Shown here: positions 53,350 to 63,443 of the stretch, in pieces
How the letters are laid out: each line of letters begins with the position of its first letter
Numbering within the stretch: position 1 is the first letter of the stretch
Source of the DNA: CAZCAC01 sp964496575
Lineage (GTDB): Bacteria > Planctomycetota > UBA1135 > GCA-002686595
Reading direction: 5' to 3'
Length of the DNA: 64,000 nucleotides
Assembly (NCBI GenBank): GCA_964496575.1
Contig: CAZCAC010000022.1
Coordinates: 20,612 to 84,611, forward strand
The notes under the pieces: generated by a model
What the model was told of the DNA's origin: nothing
The model's database searches: none
The model's input: the letters and a program-made list of their open reading frames with translations, nothing else
Position numbers and translations under genes: made by a program

Positions 53350-54249
53350 ATGAAGACCTCGACGAAATGGATCATCGGCGCCGGCGCCCTGGGCCTCGTG
53401 TGCTGGTCCTGTCTCTTCCAGGTGGCCGAGAACGAGGCGGTGATCGTCGCGCGCTTCGGCGATCCGAGCCGGGTCGTCGACGAGGCGGGGCTCTCCTTCA
53501 AGTTCCCCTTCCCGGTCGACACGCTGATCCGCGTCGACCGCCGCACGCGCATCCTCGACCCGGAGGTGCTCGAGTACCTCACCGAGGACAAGAAGAACAT
53601 CCTGGTGAGCTGCTTCGTCGCCTGGTCGGTGGCGGAGCCGATCCGCTTCGTGCGCAGCGCCCGCGACCTCGAGACCGCCGAGGCGCGCCTGGGCGACATC
53701 GCGTTGGCCGAGCTGGGCAACATCCTCGGCGCGCACCCCCTCGAGGCGCTGGTCAGCACCGAGGAGACGGAGACGCGCCTGGCCGATCTCGACGCGGAGC
53801 TGACCGCGAGCATCGCGGCGCGCGCGTCCTCCGACTTCGGCATCCGGGTGCAGGGCGCCCGGATCAAGCAGCTCAACTACCCGGCGCAGAACAAGCAGGC
53901 GGTCTTCCGTCGCATGGAGGCGGAGCGCCGGAAGATCGCGCAGGAGATCCGCTCCGAGGGTCTCGAGGCAGCAGAGCGGATCAAGGCCGACGCGAGCCGC
54001 GAAGCGGCGTCGCTGGTCAACGAGGCGCTGCGCAAGGCGGAGGAGCTCTCGGGCGAGGGCGAGGCCGAGGCCACGCGCATCTACGGCGAGGCCTACGGGA
54101 GCGACCCGGAGTTCTACGCGTTCCTGCGCACGCTCGAGGTCTACGAGGCGGTCTTCGGGGAGAAGACGACCTTCGTCCTGCCGTCCAGCTCGGAGCTGCT
54201 CGAGGTCCTGAAGAAGGCCCCCGAGCTCGGGGAGCCCGCCGATGACTGA
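53350..54249 (+). CDS. HflC-like SPFH protein
   Basis: 299 residues, 2 bp after the fusion gene. One N-terminal membrane helix (about 8-22), then the SPFH core: VAENEAVIVARFGDPSRVVDEAG, FKFPFPVDTLIRVDRRTRILD, ILVSCFVAWSVAEPIRFV. A coiled coil rich in Glu, Ala and Arg (MEAERRKIAQEIRSEGLEAA to about 250) ends with the HflC-typical TRIYGEAYGSDPEFYAFLRTLEVYE. HflC assembles with HflK into large membrane cages. Here the likely partner is the HflK part of the upstream fusion. No ftsH gene is nearby. Confidence 0.9.
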   Translation: MKTSTKWIIGAGALGLVCWSCLFQVAENEAVIVARFGDPSRVVDEAGLSFKFPFPVDTLIRVDRRTRILDPEVLEYLTEDKKNILVSCFVAWSVAEPIRFVRSARDLETAEARLGDIALAELGNILGAHPLEALVSTEETETRLADLDAELTASIAARASSDFGIRVQGARIKQLNYPAQNKQAVFRRMEAERRKIAQEIRSEGLEAAERIKADASREAASLVNEALRKAEELSGEGEAEATRIYGEAYGSDPEFYAFLRTLEVYEAVFGEKTTFVLPSSSELLEVLKKAPELGEPADD

Positions 54250-55171
54250 GCGGTGGAGCGCCGTCCGGCAGCGAACGATCCGCGCGCTCTTGCTCGCGGT
54301 CCCGATCCTGTGGCTCGTGCTCGGCTCCTGCTGGGTGATCCGCGAGGACGAGGATGGCGTGGTGACGCGCTTCGGACGCGTGGACCGGGTCGTCTCTTCC
54401 GGCTTCCGCCTCACCTTGCCGTGGCCGCTCGAGCGAATGGAGCGCGTCGCCACCACCGAGGTGCGCACGCTGACCATCGGTCTCTCCGCCGACGAGGAGG
54501 GCGACGAGGACGACGACGTGCAGTGGATGACCGGCGACACCAACATCGTCGAGATGAAGGTCGTGGTGCAGTACATCGTCGGCGACCCCGAGGCCTATCT
54601 CTACTCCGTCGCGGACTTCCCGGACGGCCGCAGCCGCGACGCCCTGATCGAGCAGGCGGCGCGGGCCGAGCTGACGCGGCTGGTCGCCTGCCTGGAGGTC
54701 GACGAGGTCCTCTCGGTGGGCAAGGCGCGCCTGCAGCACGACGCCAAGGCGGGGATGCAGACGGAGCTCGACGCCCTGGACCTCGGCCTCGATCTCCTGA
54801 CCGTGAACATCGCCGCGGTCCACCCGCCGCCGCAGGTGATCGCCGCGTTCAACGACGTGGCGAGCGCGGAGTCGGACAAGGAGCGCCTGATCAGCGAGGC
54901 GGACGGCTTCCGCCGCGACCTGCTGCCCACCGAGCGCGGTCGCGCGAACACCATCGTGCAGAACGCGCTGGTCTACCAGGACCGCGTGGTCAAGGCTGCG
55001 AAGGGTGCCGCGTCCCGGTTCGAGCAGCTGGCGGCGGAGGTCCGGGCGCAACCGGGGGTCTCCCGCCATCGGTTGTGGCTGGAGGCGCTGGCGGACGTGC
55101 TGGAGCACGTCGAGGTGGTCGTCTACGCGACGGAGGAGGGGGAGGAGTTTCGGCTGAGTGTCGTGGAGTGA
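54242..55171 (+). CDS. Second HflK-like SPFH protein
   Basis: 309 residues, start overlapping the HflC-like stop by 8 bp. The membrane helix lies at 15-33 (LLLAVPILWLVLGSCWVI). SPFH core: IREDEDGVVTRFGRVDRVVSSGFRLTLPWPLERMERVATTEVRTL, MTGDTNIVEMKVVVQYIVGDPEAYLYSV, LLTVNIAAVHPPPQVIAAFNDVASAESDKERLISEA. This is clear HflK rather than HflC. It lacks the Gly-rich N-terminus of E. coli HflK and has an acidic insert (DEEGDEDDD). With the fusion it gives the operon two HflK-type and one HflC-type subunit. Confidence 0.88.
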   Translation: MTERWSAVRQRTIRALLLAVPILWLVLGSCWVIREDEDGVVTRFGRVDRVVSSGFRLTLPWPLERMERVATTEVRTLTIGLSADEEGDEDDDVQWMTGDTNIVEMKVVVQYIVGDPEAYLYSVADFPDGRSRDALIEQAARAELTRLVACLEVDEVLSVGKARLQHDAKAGMQTELDALDLGLDLLTVNIAAVHPPPQVIAAFNDVASAESDKERLISEADGFRRDLLPTERGRANTIVQNALVYQDRVVKAAKGAASRFEQLAAEVRAQPGVSRHRLWLEALADVLEHVEVVVYATEEGEEFRLSVVE

Positions 55172-55191
55172 GCTCGGGAAGAAGGGACACA

Positions 55192-55536
55192 GAGGAAACA
55201 GAGAGCACGGCGGGTTCACACGGAGCTCACGGAGACGCAGAGCGGCACGGAGGGAACTGAGGACACGGTGAGTTCACGACGGAAACTGAGACCACGGAGG
55301 TTTCAGATTGCTTTCGACACGGAGGGCAAGGAGGACACGGAGCCCATGGCGCCACTCCAGTGCGTGGCCGTTCGCCAAGGAACACCTCTGCGATCTCCGT
55401 CTCCTCCGTGTCGAAGGCAATCTGAAACCTCCGTGGTCTCAGTTTTCGTCGTGAACTCACCGTGTCCTCAGTTCCCTCCGTGCCGCTCTGCGTCTCCGTG
55501 AGCTCCGTGTGAAACCACCGTGCTCTCCGTTTCCTC
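55192..55536. repeat. Long inverted repeat, about 133-bp arms with a 78-bp loop
   Basis: Arms 55192-55324 and 55403-55536 are near-perfect reverse complements, with only a few mismatches. Both are built from CACGGAG-type phrases (for example GAGCTCACGGAGACGCAGAG). It is located between the HflK-like gene and the convergent 844-aa gene and could form a very stable cruciform or RNA hairpin. No coding capacity. The rest of 55172-55563 shows nothing else. Confidence 0.92.
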
Positions 55537-55563
55537 CGCGCCCGATGTCCCGCTACCCCACCC

Positions 55564-58098
55564 CTACAACCCCATCTCCTTCACCCGCGCGCCCACCCAC
55601 GCCACCGAGAACGCCGCCAGCGACTCCTCGGTGATCGTGCCGATGATCTCCAGCTCCTCGAACTCGCTCACGTAGTCGCTGTGGATCCAGAGGCGCACTC
55701 CGCCCTCCTTCCGCGGGCCGCAAGGGATCTCCAGGTCGCGGTGGCTGTCGCGCCAGAGGGTGACCGTCTCGCTGCCGTCGTGGTGCAGCTCCATCTGGTA
55801 CTCGGTGTCGAAGTGCGTCTGGATCACCGGCGTGAGCTCGTGCAGGTATTCACCCGTCTCGGTGTCGTTCAGCTCCAGGGTGTTCGAGTTGGTCGACGCG
55901 ATGTAGCTGCCGTCGTCCTTGCAGCACATCATCACGAGGCATTGAAGGATGTACTCGTCGCGCGCGCCGCCCGGCCCCTGGTGAGTGATGTCATTCCAGC
56001 GGATGCCCTGCTCGCCCTCGAAGCCGAGGACGTGCCGCCGGCTCGCCGTCCCCGCCAGGCGCAGCTTGCCCTTCTCGCAGTCGAGGATGCTCCGCTCTCG
56101 GTGCAGCTCCGGCGCGTCCTTGCGCAGCTCGTCGGGCCCGGTCTCCAGCGGCCAATCGCGCAGCTGCGCCGGGTCCTCGAAGTCGTAGCGTAGCCGAGTG
56201 CGCCCGTCGGGCAGCCTGGTGAGCTCGCCTTCGAGCGTCTCCGCGAGCCCCTGCTTCTCGAAGATGTTGACGTACGCGCGTGACGCGCAGACGCGCAGGT
56301 CTCCCTTCAGCGGCGGAACGAAGTCGAGGGCGTGGCGCTTGGACCACAGCACCTGGACGAGCTCGAGGGCACGGCGCGCGGTGGCGATCGAGTCCCGCGG
56401 CTGGAGCCGGGCCAGCTCCACCAGGGCCTCCAGGGCCTCGACGCTCTCCCGCCGCTGCGGGTAGTCCTCCTCGAAGTCGCGGATCAGCGACGGGAGCTCG
56501 GGGGCATCGCCGGCGAGCGGGCGTTTCGCCTTCTTGTTCTCGTAGGCGATCACCAGCGGATAGGCGCGCGCCCAGCGATCGCTGAGCCCGGAGCTCCGCC
56601 GGTTGATCAGGCTCGCGAGGTCCACCGGATCGATCTCGTGCACCGGCACACTCTTCACCTTGCGCTTGTTCCCCCCGAGGTAGAGTACCCCCGCCTCGAG
56701 CTTCTCCACCTTCGCCGAGAGCGGCTCGCCGAGCCAGGTGATCGAGAGCTTGCTCTTGCTTCCCACCAGGCCCGCCAGGTACTCGTCGCGCAGGAGCACC
56801 CACGCGCGCACGCGCCCCAGCTCCCGCGCCGCGCGCGAATCCCCCACGGCGAGCGCCTCGAGGATCTTCAGCGCCCGATCCGTATCGCCGGCGCGCGCGC
56901 AGGCGATCGCCAGCGACAGCCGGACCGCGGGGTCGGTGATCGAGGCGATGGCGCTCTCCGCGCCGAACTCGGTGAGGGTCGGCTGCTCCGTGGGCGCCCA
57001 GCGCTCGGCGAAGAAGGAGGTCAGCGCCGCAGTGTCGCGAGGTACCTCCGGCCAGAGGCGGGCGTGCTCCTTCCAGATGAACTCGTAGAGCGCGCGCTCC
57101 AGCTCACCGATCTCCTCTTCGCTCTTTCCCTCGATGAAGCTCCGGCCGTCCAGCTTTCCCTTCATCGCCTCCTCGGTGAAGCGTGCCATCGCCTCGCGCC
57201 ACTCCGGCGCGGCCTGCCGCCGCAGGTAGTGGCAGAGGAGCCCGAGCTGGGTGATGGTCACGTCTGCCGCCCAGGTGCTACTGATACCCTTGCCGCGGAC
57301 CTCCTCCGAGCGCCGGTTGCAGGCCGCGATGGCCTCGTCGAGGGACGCGAGGCCGAACAGCTGCTGGAGCGGCAGCGCGCCGACTCGCCTCAGCTCCTCG
57401 TCGTGCAGGATCGAGACGATCCAGCGAACCCCGAGAGGACCCGGCTCACGCTCCTCGAACGCGTCCGGCTCGAAGCGCGTGTGACTCGCCAGGTCGTCCG
57501 CCATGCCGCCCTGGAACCAGATCGGTCCGGGGAGCGTTTCCGAGCTCGAACCGTACCCGTGGAGGATCAGGCGTGCCGCCTGACGGACTTCGCAGTGGTA
57601 GACCCAGGGGGTACGCTCCGGCCCTCCACCGAAGGGATTCTCGCGCAGCAGGAGCAACCGGTCGGCGGCGCTGTAGTAGGAGGTCAGGCTCCGGTAGGTG
57701 GTCTTCCAGACCACTCGCTGATAGTTCTCCCAGTCGCCCGGGGTCGCGAAGACGAAGACGGCCATCCTCGGCGAGGCAGGACGCAGGCGCAGACCCAGCG
57801 GGCGGCCGAGATCCTCCACGAACCGATCGTGCAGCGCCGTCAGGATCGGCAGACGCTCGGCCACCACCCTCTCCGTGTAGCCGGGCGTCACCCGGGCCGG
57901 CTTCTGCACGACGAACACGAACGGCTCGTGCTCCCAGACGAAGTCGTAGTCGATCGTCGAGAAGTAGGGGTGCCGGCCGAGGCGCCTGGTGAGGTTCTGC
58001 TGGAACGACTCGAGCTCTTCATCCACCTCTTGCGCGAGGGAGAGGGGAGCGAACGAGGACGCGAGAATGGCGAGGAGGAGCAGGAGACGGCGAGTCAT
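55564..58098 (-). CDS. Large exported protein with degenerate peptidase-like N-terminus and beta-sandwich C-terminus
   Basis: 844 residues with a signal peptide (1-22). Residues about 110-215 show the layout of planctomycetal gluzincin-like proteins (RMAVFVFATPGDWENYQRVV, then WVYHCEVRQAARLILHGYG and PGPIWFQGGMADDLAS), but the HExxH zinc site is replaced by CEVRQA, so it is unlikely to be a metallopeptidase. The middle is helical with TPR-like units. Residues about 640-844 (LRYDFEDPAQLRDWPLETGP to the end) resemble a concanavalin-type beta-sandwich. It follows the DUF58 gene by 43 bp and may be in that operon. Function unknown. Confidence 0.65.
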   Translation of the reverse strand: MTRRLLLLLAILASSFAPLSLAQEVDEELESFQQNLTRRLGRHPYFSTIDYDFVWEHEPFVFVVQKPARVTPGYTERVVAERLPILTALHDRFVEDLGRPLGLRLRPASPRMAVFVFATPGDWENYQRVVWKTTYRSLTSYYSAADRLLLLRENPFGGGPERTPWVYHCEVRQAARLILHGYGSSSETLPGPIWFQGGMADDLASHTRFEPDAFEEREPGPLGVRWIVSILHDEELRRVGALPLQQLFGLASLDEAIAACNRRSEEVRGKGISSTWAADVTITQLGLLCHYLRRQAAPEWREAMARFTEEAMKGKLDGRSFIEGKSEEEIGELERALYEFIWKEHARLWPEVPRDTAALTSFFAERWAPTEQPTLTEFGAESAIASITDPAVRLSLAIACARAGDTDRALKILEALAVGDSRAARELGRVRAWVLLRDEYLAGLVGSKSKLSITWLGEPLSAKVEKLEAGVLYLGGNKRKVKSVPVHEIDPVDLASLINRRSSGLSDRWARAYPLVIAYENKKAKRPLAGDAPELPSLIRDFEEDYPQRRESVEALEALVELARLQPRDSIATARRALELVQVLWSKRHALDFVPPLKGDLRVCASRAYVNIFEKQGLAETLEGELTRLPDGRTRLRYDFEDPAQLRDWPLETGPDELRKDAPELHRERSILDCEKGKLRLAGTASRRHVLGFEGEQGIRWNDITHQGPGGARDEYILQCLVMMCCKDDGSYIASTNSNTLELNDTETGEYLHELTPVIQTHFDTEYQMELHHDGSETVTLWRDSHRDLEIPCGPRKEGGVRLWIHSDYVSEFEELEIIGTITEESLAAFSVAWVGARVKEMGL

Positions 58099-58141
58099 GG
58101 CGCGGTGTCGAACGGTGCGGATTCCTCGGGGAGCCCGCTCA

Positions 58142-59517
58142 TCATACCCGTTCTCCCACCCGCCCGCGCCGCACGTCGAGCCACGCCGCCAGGAGCGGCC
58201 CCGCCGACTCCGCTGGCAGCGTATCGAGCACCCGCGCGCCGGTGCGGCGCAGCGCCGCCCGCGCCACGCGGCGCTCCTCGGCCAGGGCGAACGCGGCGGC
58301 CCGCTCGGAGGGTCGCGCCGGGAGGCTGCCCTCCACCACGCCTCGCAGCGCCGGGTCGTCCAGCGTCGCCAGCACGAGTCTGTGCCGCTTCGAGCCGGAG
58401 CTCAGCGCGCGCCGCTGCCGGTCGACCGACAGCGGGTCGGCGACGTCGGAGAGGATCACCAGCGTCGCACGGCGGCGGTGCAGCACCGAGATCTCGCGCA
58501 GGACCCGCGCGAGGTCGCTCTCGGCCTGGCTCGGCTGCTGGTGGGAGACCAGCTCGCGCAGGCGGCCGAGCTGGCGATTCCCCCGCGTCGGCGGCAGGTA
58601 GCAGCGCATCGTGTGATCGAAGACGGTGATGCCGACGCGATCCCCCGCCTGCAGCGCGACCGCGGCCAGCTCGAGCGCCGCGTCGAGCGCGTAGTCGAGC
58701 TTGGTCCAGCCGCGACGCTCGCCCATCGCGGTGGTCGCGCCCATCCGTCGCCCGCCGTCGACGAGCAGGATCAGCTCCTGCCCCCGCTCCTCCTGGAACT
58801 CGCGCACGATCGGTCGGCCGCGCCGGGCGAAGGCCTTCCAGTCGACCAGCCGCGGATCGTCCCCCTGCACGTAGTCGCGCAGCGACTCGAACTCGGTCAG
58901 GCCGCCCTTGCGCCGCAGCCGGCGCACGCCGAGGTCGTGCCATCGCTCGCTGGCGGCGAGACGCAGCGTGCGCGCGAGGCCGAGCAGCGCCGGCTCGATC
59001 GAGATCCGCTGCACGCCGTACCGTCGCCCCTGCCGCTGCATCAGGCCGAGGGGACCGCGCAGGCGCAGGCGCAGGTCGCCGAGCGCGTGCACGCCGCGCA
59101 CCGCCGAGCTGTACCGCCGCGAGAGGCGCGTCACCTCGTCCGTCAGGCGGACACGATCGGGGCCGCCGGTGGGATCGCCCTCCTCGGGCGGAGCGGGAAA
59201 GCCGTCCCGCGTGGTGCGAGCGACGACCTGGAAGTGGGGCGAGAACTCCTCGCGCAGCTCCACCACCAGGCCCCGCGCCTTGCGCGCCTCGATCTCGACG
59301 ACGCGCTCGAACGCGACCGACAGGCCGGCGCTGTCGGGCAGGCAGCGCCCGATCGAGAGCCGCTTCGGCGAGGTCGTGATGAAGAAGTCGACGAGGCACG
59401 CGAGCAGGAACGCACCGTCGAGGATCCACAGCAGCGGACGCACCCCCTCCACCGGCACGCCGAGGAGCGAGACGGCGAAGAGCCCCGTGAGCAGGGCGAT
59501 GCACCGGCGCGTCGGGA

Positions 59518-59521
<4 letters not shown>
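58142..59521 (-). CDS. DUF58 protein (MoxR partner, vWA-like), probable CTG start
   Basis: About 459 residues if started at the CTG that overlaps the MoxR stop (CTGA). This gives IPTRRCIALLTGLFAVSLLG and two N-terminal helices as in other DUF58 proteins. The first standard codon (GTG, 59458) would cut off the first helix. The core motif is LTEFESLRDYVQGDDPRLVDWKAFARRGRPIVREFQEERG, followed by a vWA-like fold (ELILLVDGGRRMG, VTIFDHTMRCYLP region). Works with MoxR AAA+ proteins, probably at the membrane. Confidence 0.87.
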
Positions 59522-60594
<1,073 letters not shown>

Positions 60595-60607
60595 CGTCGT
60601 TCGTCGA

Positions 60608-61885
60608 TCAGCGGTGTGTGTTCTCGCCGCGCGCGTGGGCGCGACCGTGGACTTGGACCTCTCGTTCGATGCTCTCCAGGGACTCGGCGAGCGCGGCGAG
60701 GTCGTCGCGCGAACGGACCCTCTCCTCGGCGAACAGCCGCACCCAGTCGCCGGCGCTCGCCCCCGCGAGCCGCGCCACCTCGCGGGTCAGCGTGACGATC
60801 GCCTCGGAGTCACCGTCCTCGCGCATCGTCGCCGCGGCGCGGGTGAGCTTGAAGTGTCGGGCGAGGCGGCGCAGGACGCCGAGCCGCAGCTGCTGGGCCG
60901 AGAGGTCGAAGCGGCGCGCTCGCTCGAGGAAGCGTCCCTGCGCGGTGGCCCGGACGCGCGGGCTGGCGGAGAGGGGGTCGGGATCGCGCGGGAACTCACG
61001 CGCCCACGCGGCGGCGAGCACCACGAAGAGTGCCAGCAGGATCACGTGCAGGGTCACCTCGAGGAGCCCCGGGTCGGTGAGCAGCGAGGTGCTGGACGGC
61101 GGGTCCCAGAGCCCCAGCGCGTACTCGTCGAACAGGAGCCTCCCGCCGCGATCCAGCGCCTCGACCAGGCGCACCAGGAGGAGGCCGTTGTCGCTCTCGC
61201 CGATCCTGTCGTTGCGGAGGAACGCGTCGTCCGCCAGCAGCACCACGCGACCGTAGGCGACCTGGGTCCAGGAGGCGAAGGGCTCACCGTCGTCGTCGAC
61301 GGCCAGGTCGTGCCAGCTCTCGTCGTACCCGCGGAGGGTCGCGCCGCCCTCGAGCTCGGCGGTCACCACCGGCCGCTCGCCGCTCTCGAGCTCCAGCACC
61401 AGCGGGGAGGCCCCGGACCGGATCCCGTTCCACGGCGGCAGCTCGATCCCCAAGCCCTCGGTCAGCCACTCCACCTCCGCTTCCCGATCGGGCAGCACCA
61501 GCATCCCGCCCCCCTCGACGAAGTTCCGGTAGTTCCAGGGGTGTCGCGGGTCGGCGGCCGAGGGATCGATCTCTCCGTCCTCGTAGGACCCGAGCTCGAG
61601 AAGGTCCGAGTCGCTCCCGCTCACACCGCTCGGCGCGGAGGCGATCCACAGGACGTGCTCCCCGTCCGGCAGGGCGAGGGGCGCCTGCCGCCAGGCCTCC
61701 GGCTCGAAGCCGGTCTGCCGCAGCAGCCGGTACGCGATCTGGCGACCGCCCGCGCCCGGGCCGTGCACGCTCCCCTCGATCTCCAGCCCCGACTCCGGGG
61801 AGCCGAGCAGGTACACCCCCAGGAGGATGAGCAGGCCGATACCCACCAGAAAGAAGCGACTCGCCCAGGACCGTTGCGGCCTCAC
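60608..61885 (-). CDS. DUF4350 membrane protein
   Basis: 425 residues, GTG overlapping the DUF4129 stop (GTGA). N-terminal membrane helix (10-27), then an extracytoplasmic GATase-like domain: GGRQIAYRLLRQTGFEPEAW, VEGGGMLVLPDREAEVEWL, YGRVVLLADDAFLRNDRIGESDNGLLLVRLVEAL and GGRLLFDEYALGLW. A second helix (about 285-307) and a cytosolic helical tail follow. Always found with MoxR/DUF58 genes. Molecular role unknown. Confidence 0.87.
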   Translation of the reverse strand: MRPQRSWASRFFLVGIGLLILLGVYLLGSPESGLEIEGSVHGPGAGGRQIAYRLLRQTGFEPEAWRQAPLALPDGEHVLWIASAPSGVSGSDSDLLELGSYEDGEIDPSAADPRHPWNYRNFVEGGGMLVLPDREAEVEWLTEGLGIELPPWNGIRSGASPLVLELESGERPVVTAELEGGATLRGYDESWHDLAVDDDGEPFASWTQVAYGRVVLLADDAFLRNDRIGESDNGLLLVRLVEALDRGGRLLFDEYALGLWDPPSSTSLLTDPGLLEVTLHVILLALFVVLAAAWAREFPRDPDPLSASPRVRATAQGRFLERARRFDLSAQQLRLGVLRRLARHFKLTRAAATMREDGDSEAIVTLTREVARLAGASAGDWVRLFAEERVRSRDDLAALAESLESIEREVQVHGRAHARGENTHR

Positions 61886-62514
61886 GCTTCACCTCCCAGC
61901 AGATCGTCGCACGCCCGCGAGAAGCGATCGACCTCGCCGGCGCTGGTCGGGCGACCCCCGAAGCTGTGCTCGTCCAGCTCGCCGACCAGGGGGGTGAGCC
62001 GATCGCGGGCCTCCGGCTCCGGTTGGCCGCGCTCGAGCAGCTCCCGGTTGGTCCACGCGTCGCGGTACTCGAGGTCACCGCGCTCGCCGAGTCCGACCAC
62101 CGTGGCGAAGAAGTAGAGGCGCAGGGCGCGCGTCCACTCTCCTTCGCGCTGCGCCGCGCGGGCTTCCCTCCGCAGCTCCTCGACGCGAAGTGCGATCGCT
62201 CCTCCATCACTCTCCGCGAGCTTCTCTCGCGAGAGCCGCCGGCGCGCGATCGTCACCAGCAACGAGATGAGCGCGATGGCGGCGAGGATGATCACGATCC
62301 AGAGGAAGACCTTGCTGCCGATCTCGGCGCCCTCGGCGACATCCTCCGGAGAGAAGAGCTCCCCGAGCCACTCGAAGAAGCTCCGGATCCACTCGACGAT
62401 CAGGTTGGAGCCCTCCTCCTCCGGCTCGCTCCCCCACTCCGAGCCGGACAAGAGCTCCTCCAGCTCGCGCTCGATCGTCTCGGCGGGAACGGAATCGGTG
62501 GGTTCGAGCTTCAT
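61882..62514 (-). CDS. DUF4129 membrane protein
   Basis: 210 residues. The ATG overlaps the preceding gene stop (TGATG). Acidic N-terminus, amphipathic segment WIRSFFEWLGELFSPEDV, one membrane helix (about 68-88, FLWIVIILAAIALISLLVTI) and the C-terminal DUF4129 region with REGEWTRALRLYFFATVVGLGERGDLEYRDAWTNREL and FSRACDDLLGG. Typical member of the MoxR operon. Confidence 0.87.
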   Translation of the reverse strand: MKLEPTDSVPAETIERELEELLSGSEWGSEPEEEGSNLIVEWIRSFFEWLGELFSPEDVAEGAEIGSKVFLWIVIILAAIALISLLVTIARRRLSREKLAESDGGAIALRVEELRREARAAQREGEWTRALRLYFFATVVGLGERGDLEYRDAWTNRELLERGQPEPEARDRLTPLVGELDEHSFGGRPTSAGEVDRFSRACDDLLGGEA

Positions 62515-63443
62515 CACCCGGCAGGCTCCCCGGGCGGCGAGAGGGTCGAGCGCAGGCGCTCCAGCCTCATCTCCAGGTCGAGTCCCTCGCGGCGGATGCG
62601 CGAGTCGAGGTAGTAGGCGGTGATCGCCACCGCGTTGATGGCGGTGACCACGCCGGAGAAGACCGAGGAGAGAACGATGATGAGGCCGTTGAACACCGGT
62701 TCGGGGATTCCCGTCGAATCGACGAGCTGCTCCCAGAGGAGGGGGTAGTCACCCGCCGTCAGGCCCAGGCTGAAGCCCGCTCCGAGGACCGCGGCCAGGA
62801 TGTAGACGCCGAAGTAGCGGAGGAAGCTGCTCCGACTGAGCTCGAAGCTGCGTCGAATCGCCTCGCCCACCCCGAGCTCCTCGAGGATCAGTGCCGAGGG
62901 TGCGACGGCGAGCTTCCACTGGAAGAAGAGATAGTAGGCGAAAGCGACCAGCAGGAAGGGCGGGCAGAAGATGCTGACGCCGGAGAGCAGCACGAGGCCG
63001 AACCCGATGATCACCGCCTTCAGGATGAAGATCGCGATCAGGGCGGGGAGCCGTCTCAGGGTGCGCCGCAGCGTCGCCGCCACGCCCAGACGCCGCCCGA
63101 GCAGCTCCTGGTAGGAGAGAAGAGTGACCGCGGTCGTCGCCAGCACGTCGATCAGCCCCTGCAGGAGCATCAGCATCGCCGTCGTACCCAGGATCCAGGT
63201 CATCTGCTCGGGCACCGGCCCCTGTCCCTCGGCCATTCTCTGGTAGAAGGGCATCAACAGCCGCAGGGGGAACCAGAGCAGGACGCACACCCCGACACAG
63301 ATGAGGAAGCGCCGGGCGAGGACCTCCACCCCGAGGTCGAGGAGCTGGGGCGCCGACCGGGGGCGCAGGGAGTACTCCCCCTCCAGCACACCTCCCCGCA
63401 CGGCTCCCGCACCTTCCACGGGCTGCCGGGAGAGAGCCACCAT
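62514..63443 (-). CDS. Multi-pass membrane protein heading the MoxR/DUF58 operon
   Basis: 309 residues from ATG (an ATG nine codons upstream, at 63470, is equally plausible). Six helices: residues about 38-58, 78-105, 140-190 (a hairpin pair), 225-245 and 265-290. Conserved-looking segments are LLGRRLGVAATLRRTLRRLPAL, YYLFFQWKLAVAPSALILEELGVGEAIRRSFELSRSSFLRYFG, similar to DUF975/YciC-type membrane proteins. Upstream partner of DUF4129 in many genomes. Function unknown. Confidence 0.78.
   Translation of the reverse strand: MVALSRQPVEGAGAVRGGVLEGEYSLRPRSAPQLLDLGVEVLARRFLICVGVCVLLWFPLRLLMPFYQRMAEGQGPVPEQMTWILGTTAMLMLLQGLIDVLATTAVTLLSYQELLGRRLGVAATLRRTLRRLPALIAIFILKAVIIGFGLVLLSGVSIFCPPFLLVAFAYYLFFQWKLAVAPSALILEELGVGEAIRRSFELSRSSFLRYFGVYILAAVLGAGFSLGLTAGDYPLLWEQLVDSTGIPEPVFNGLIIVLSSVFSGVVTAINAVAITAYYLDSRIRREGLDLEMRLERLRSTLSPPGEPAG

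Noticed and set aside
55227..55501. Small frames within the long inverted repeat, encoding the same N-terminus on both strands
   Set aside because: The identity is a consequence of the inverted repeat. No ribosome site or family.
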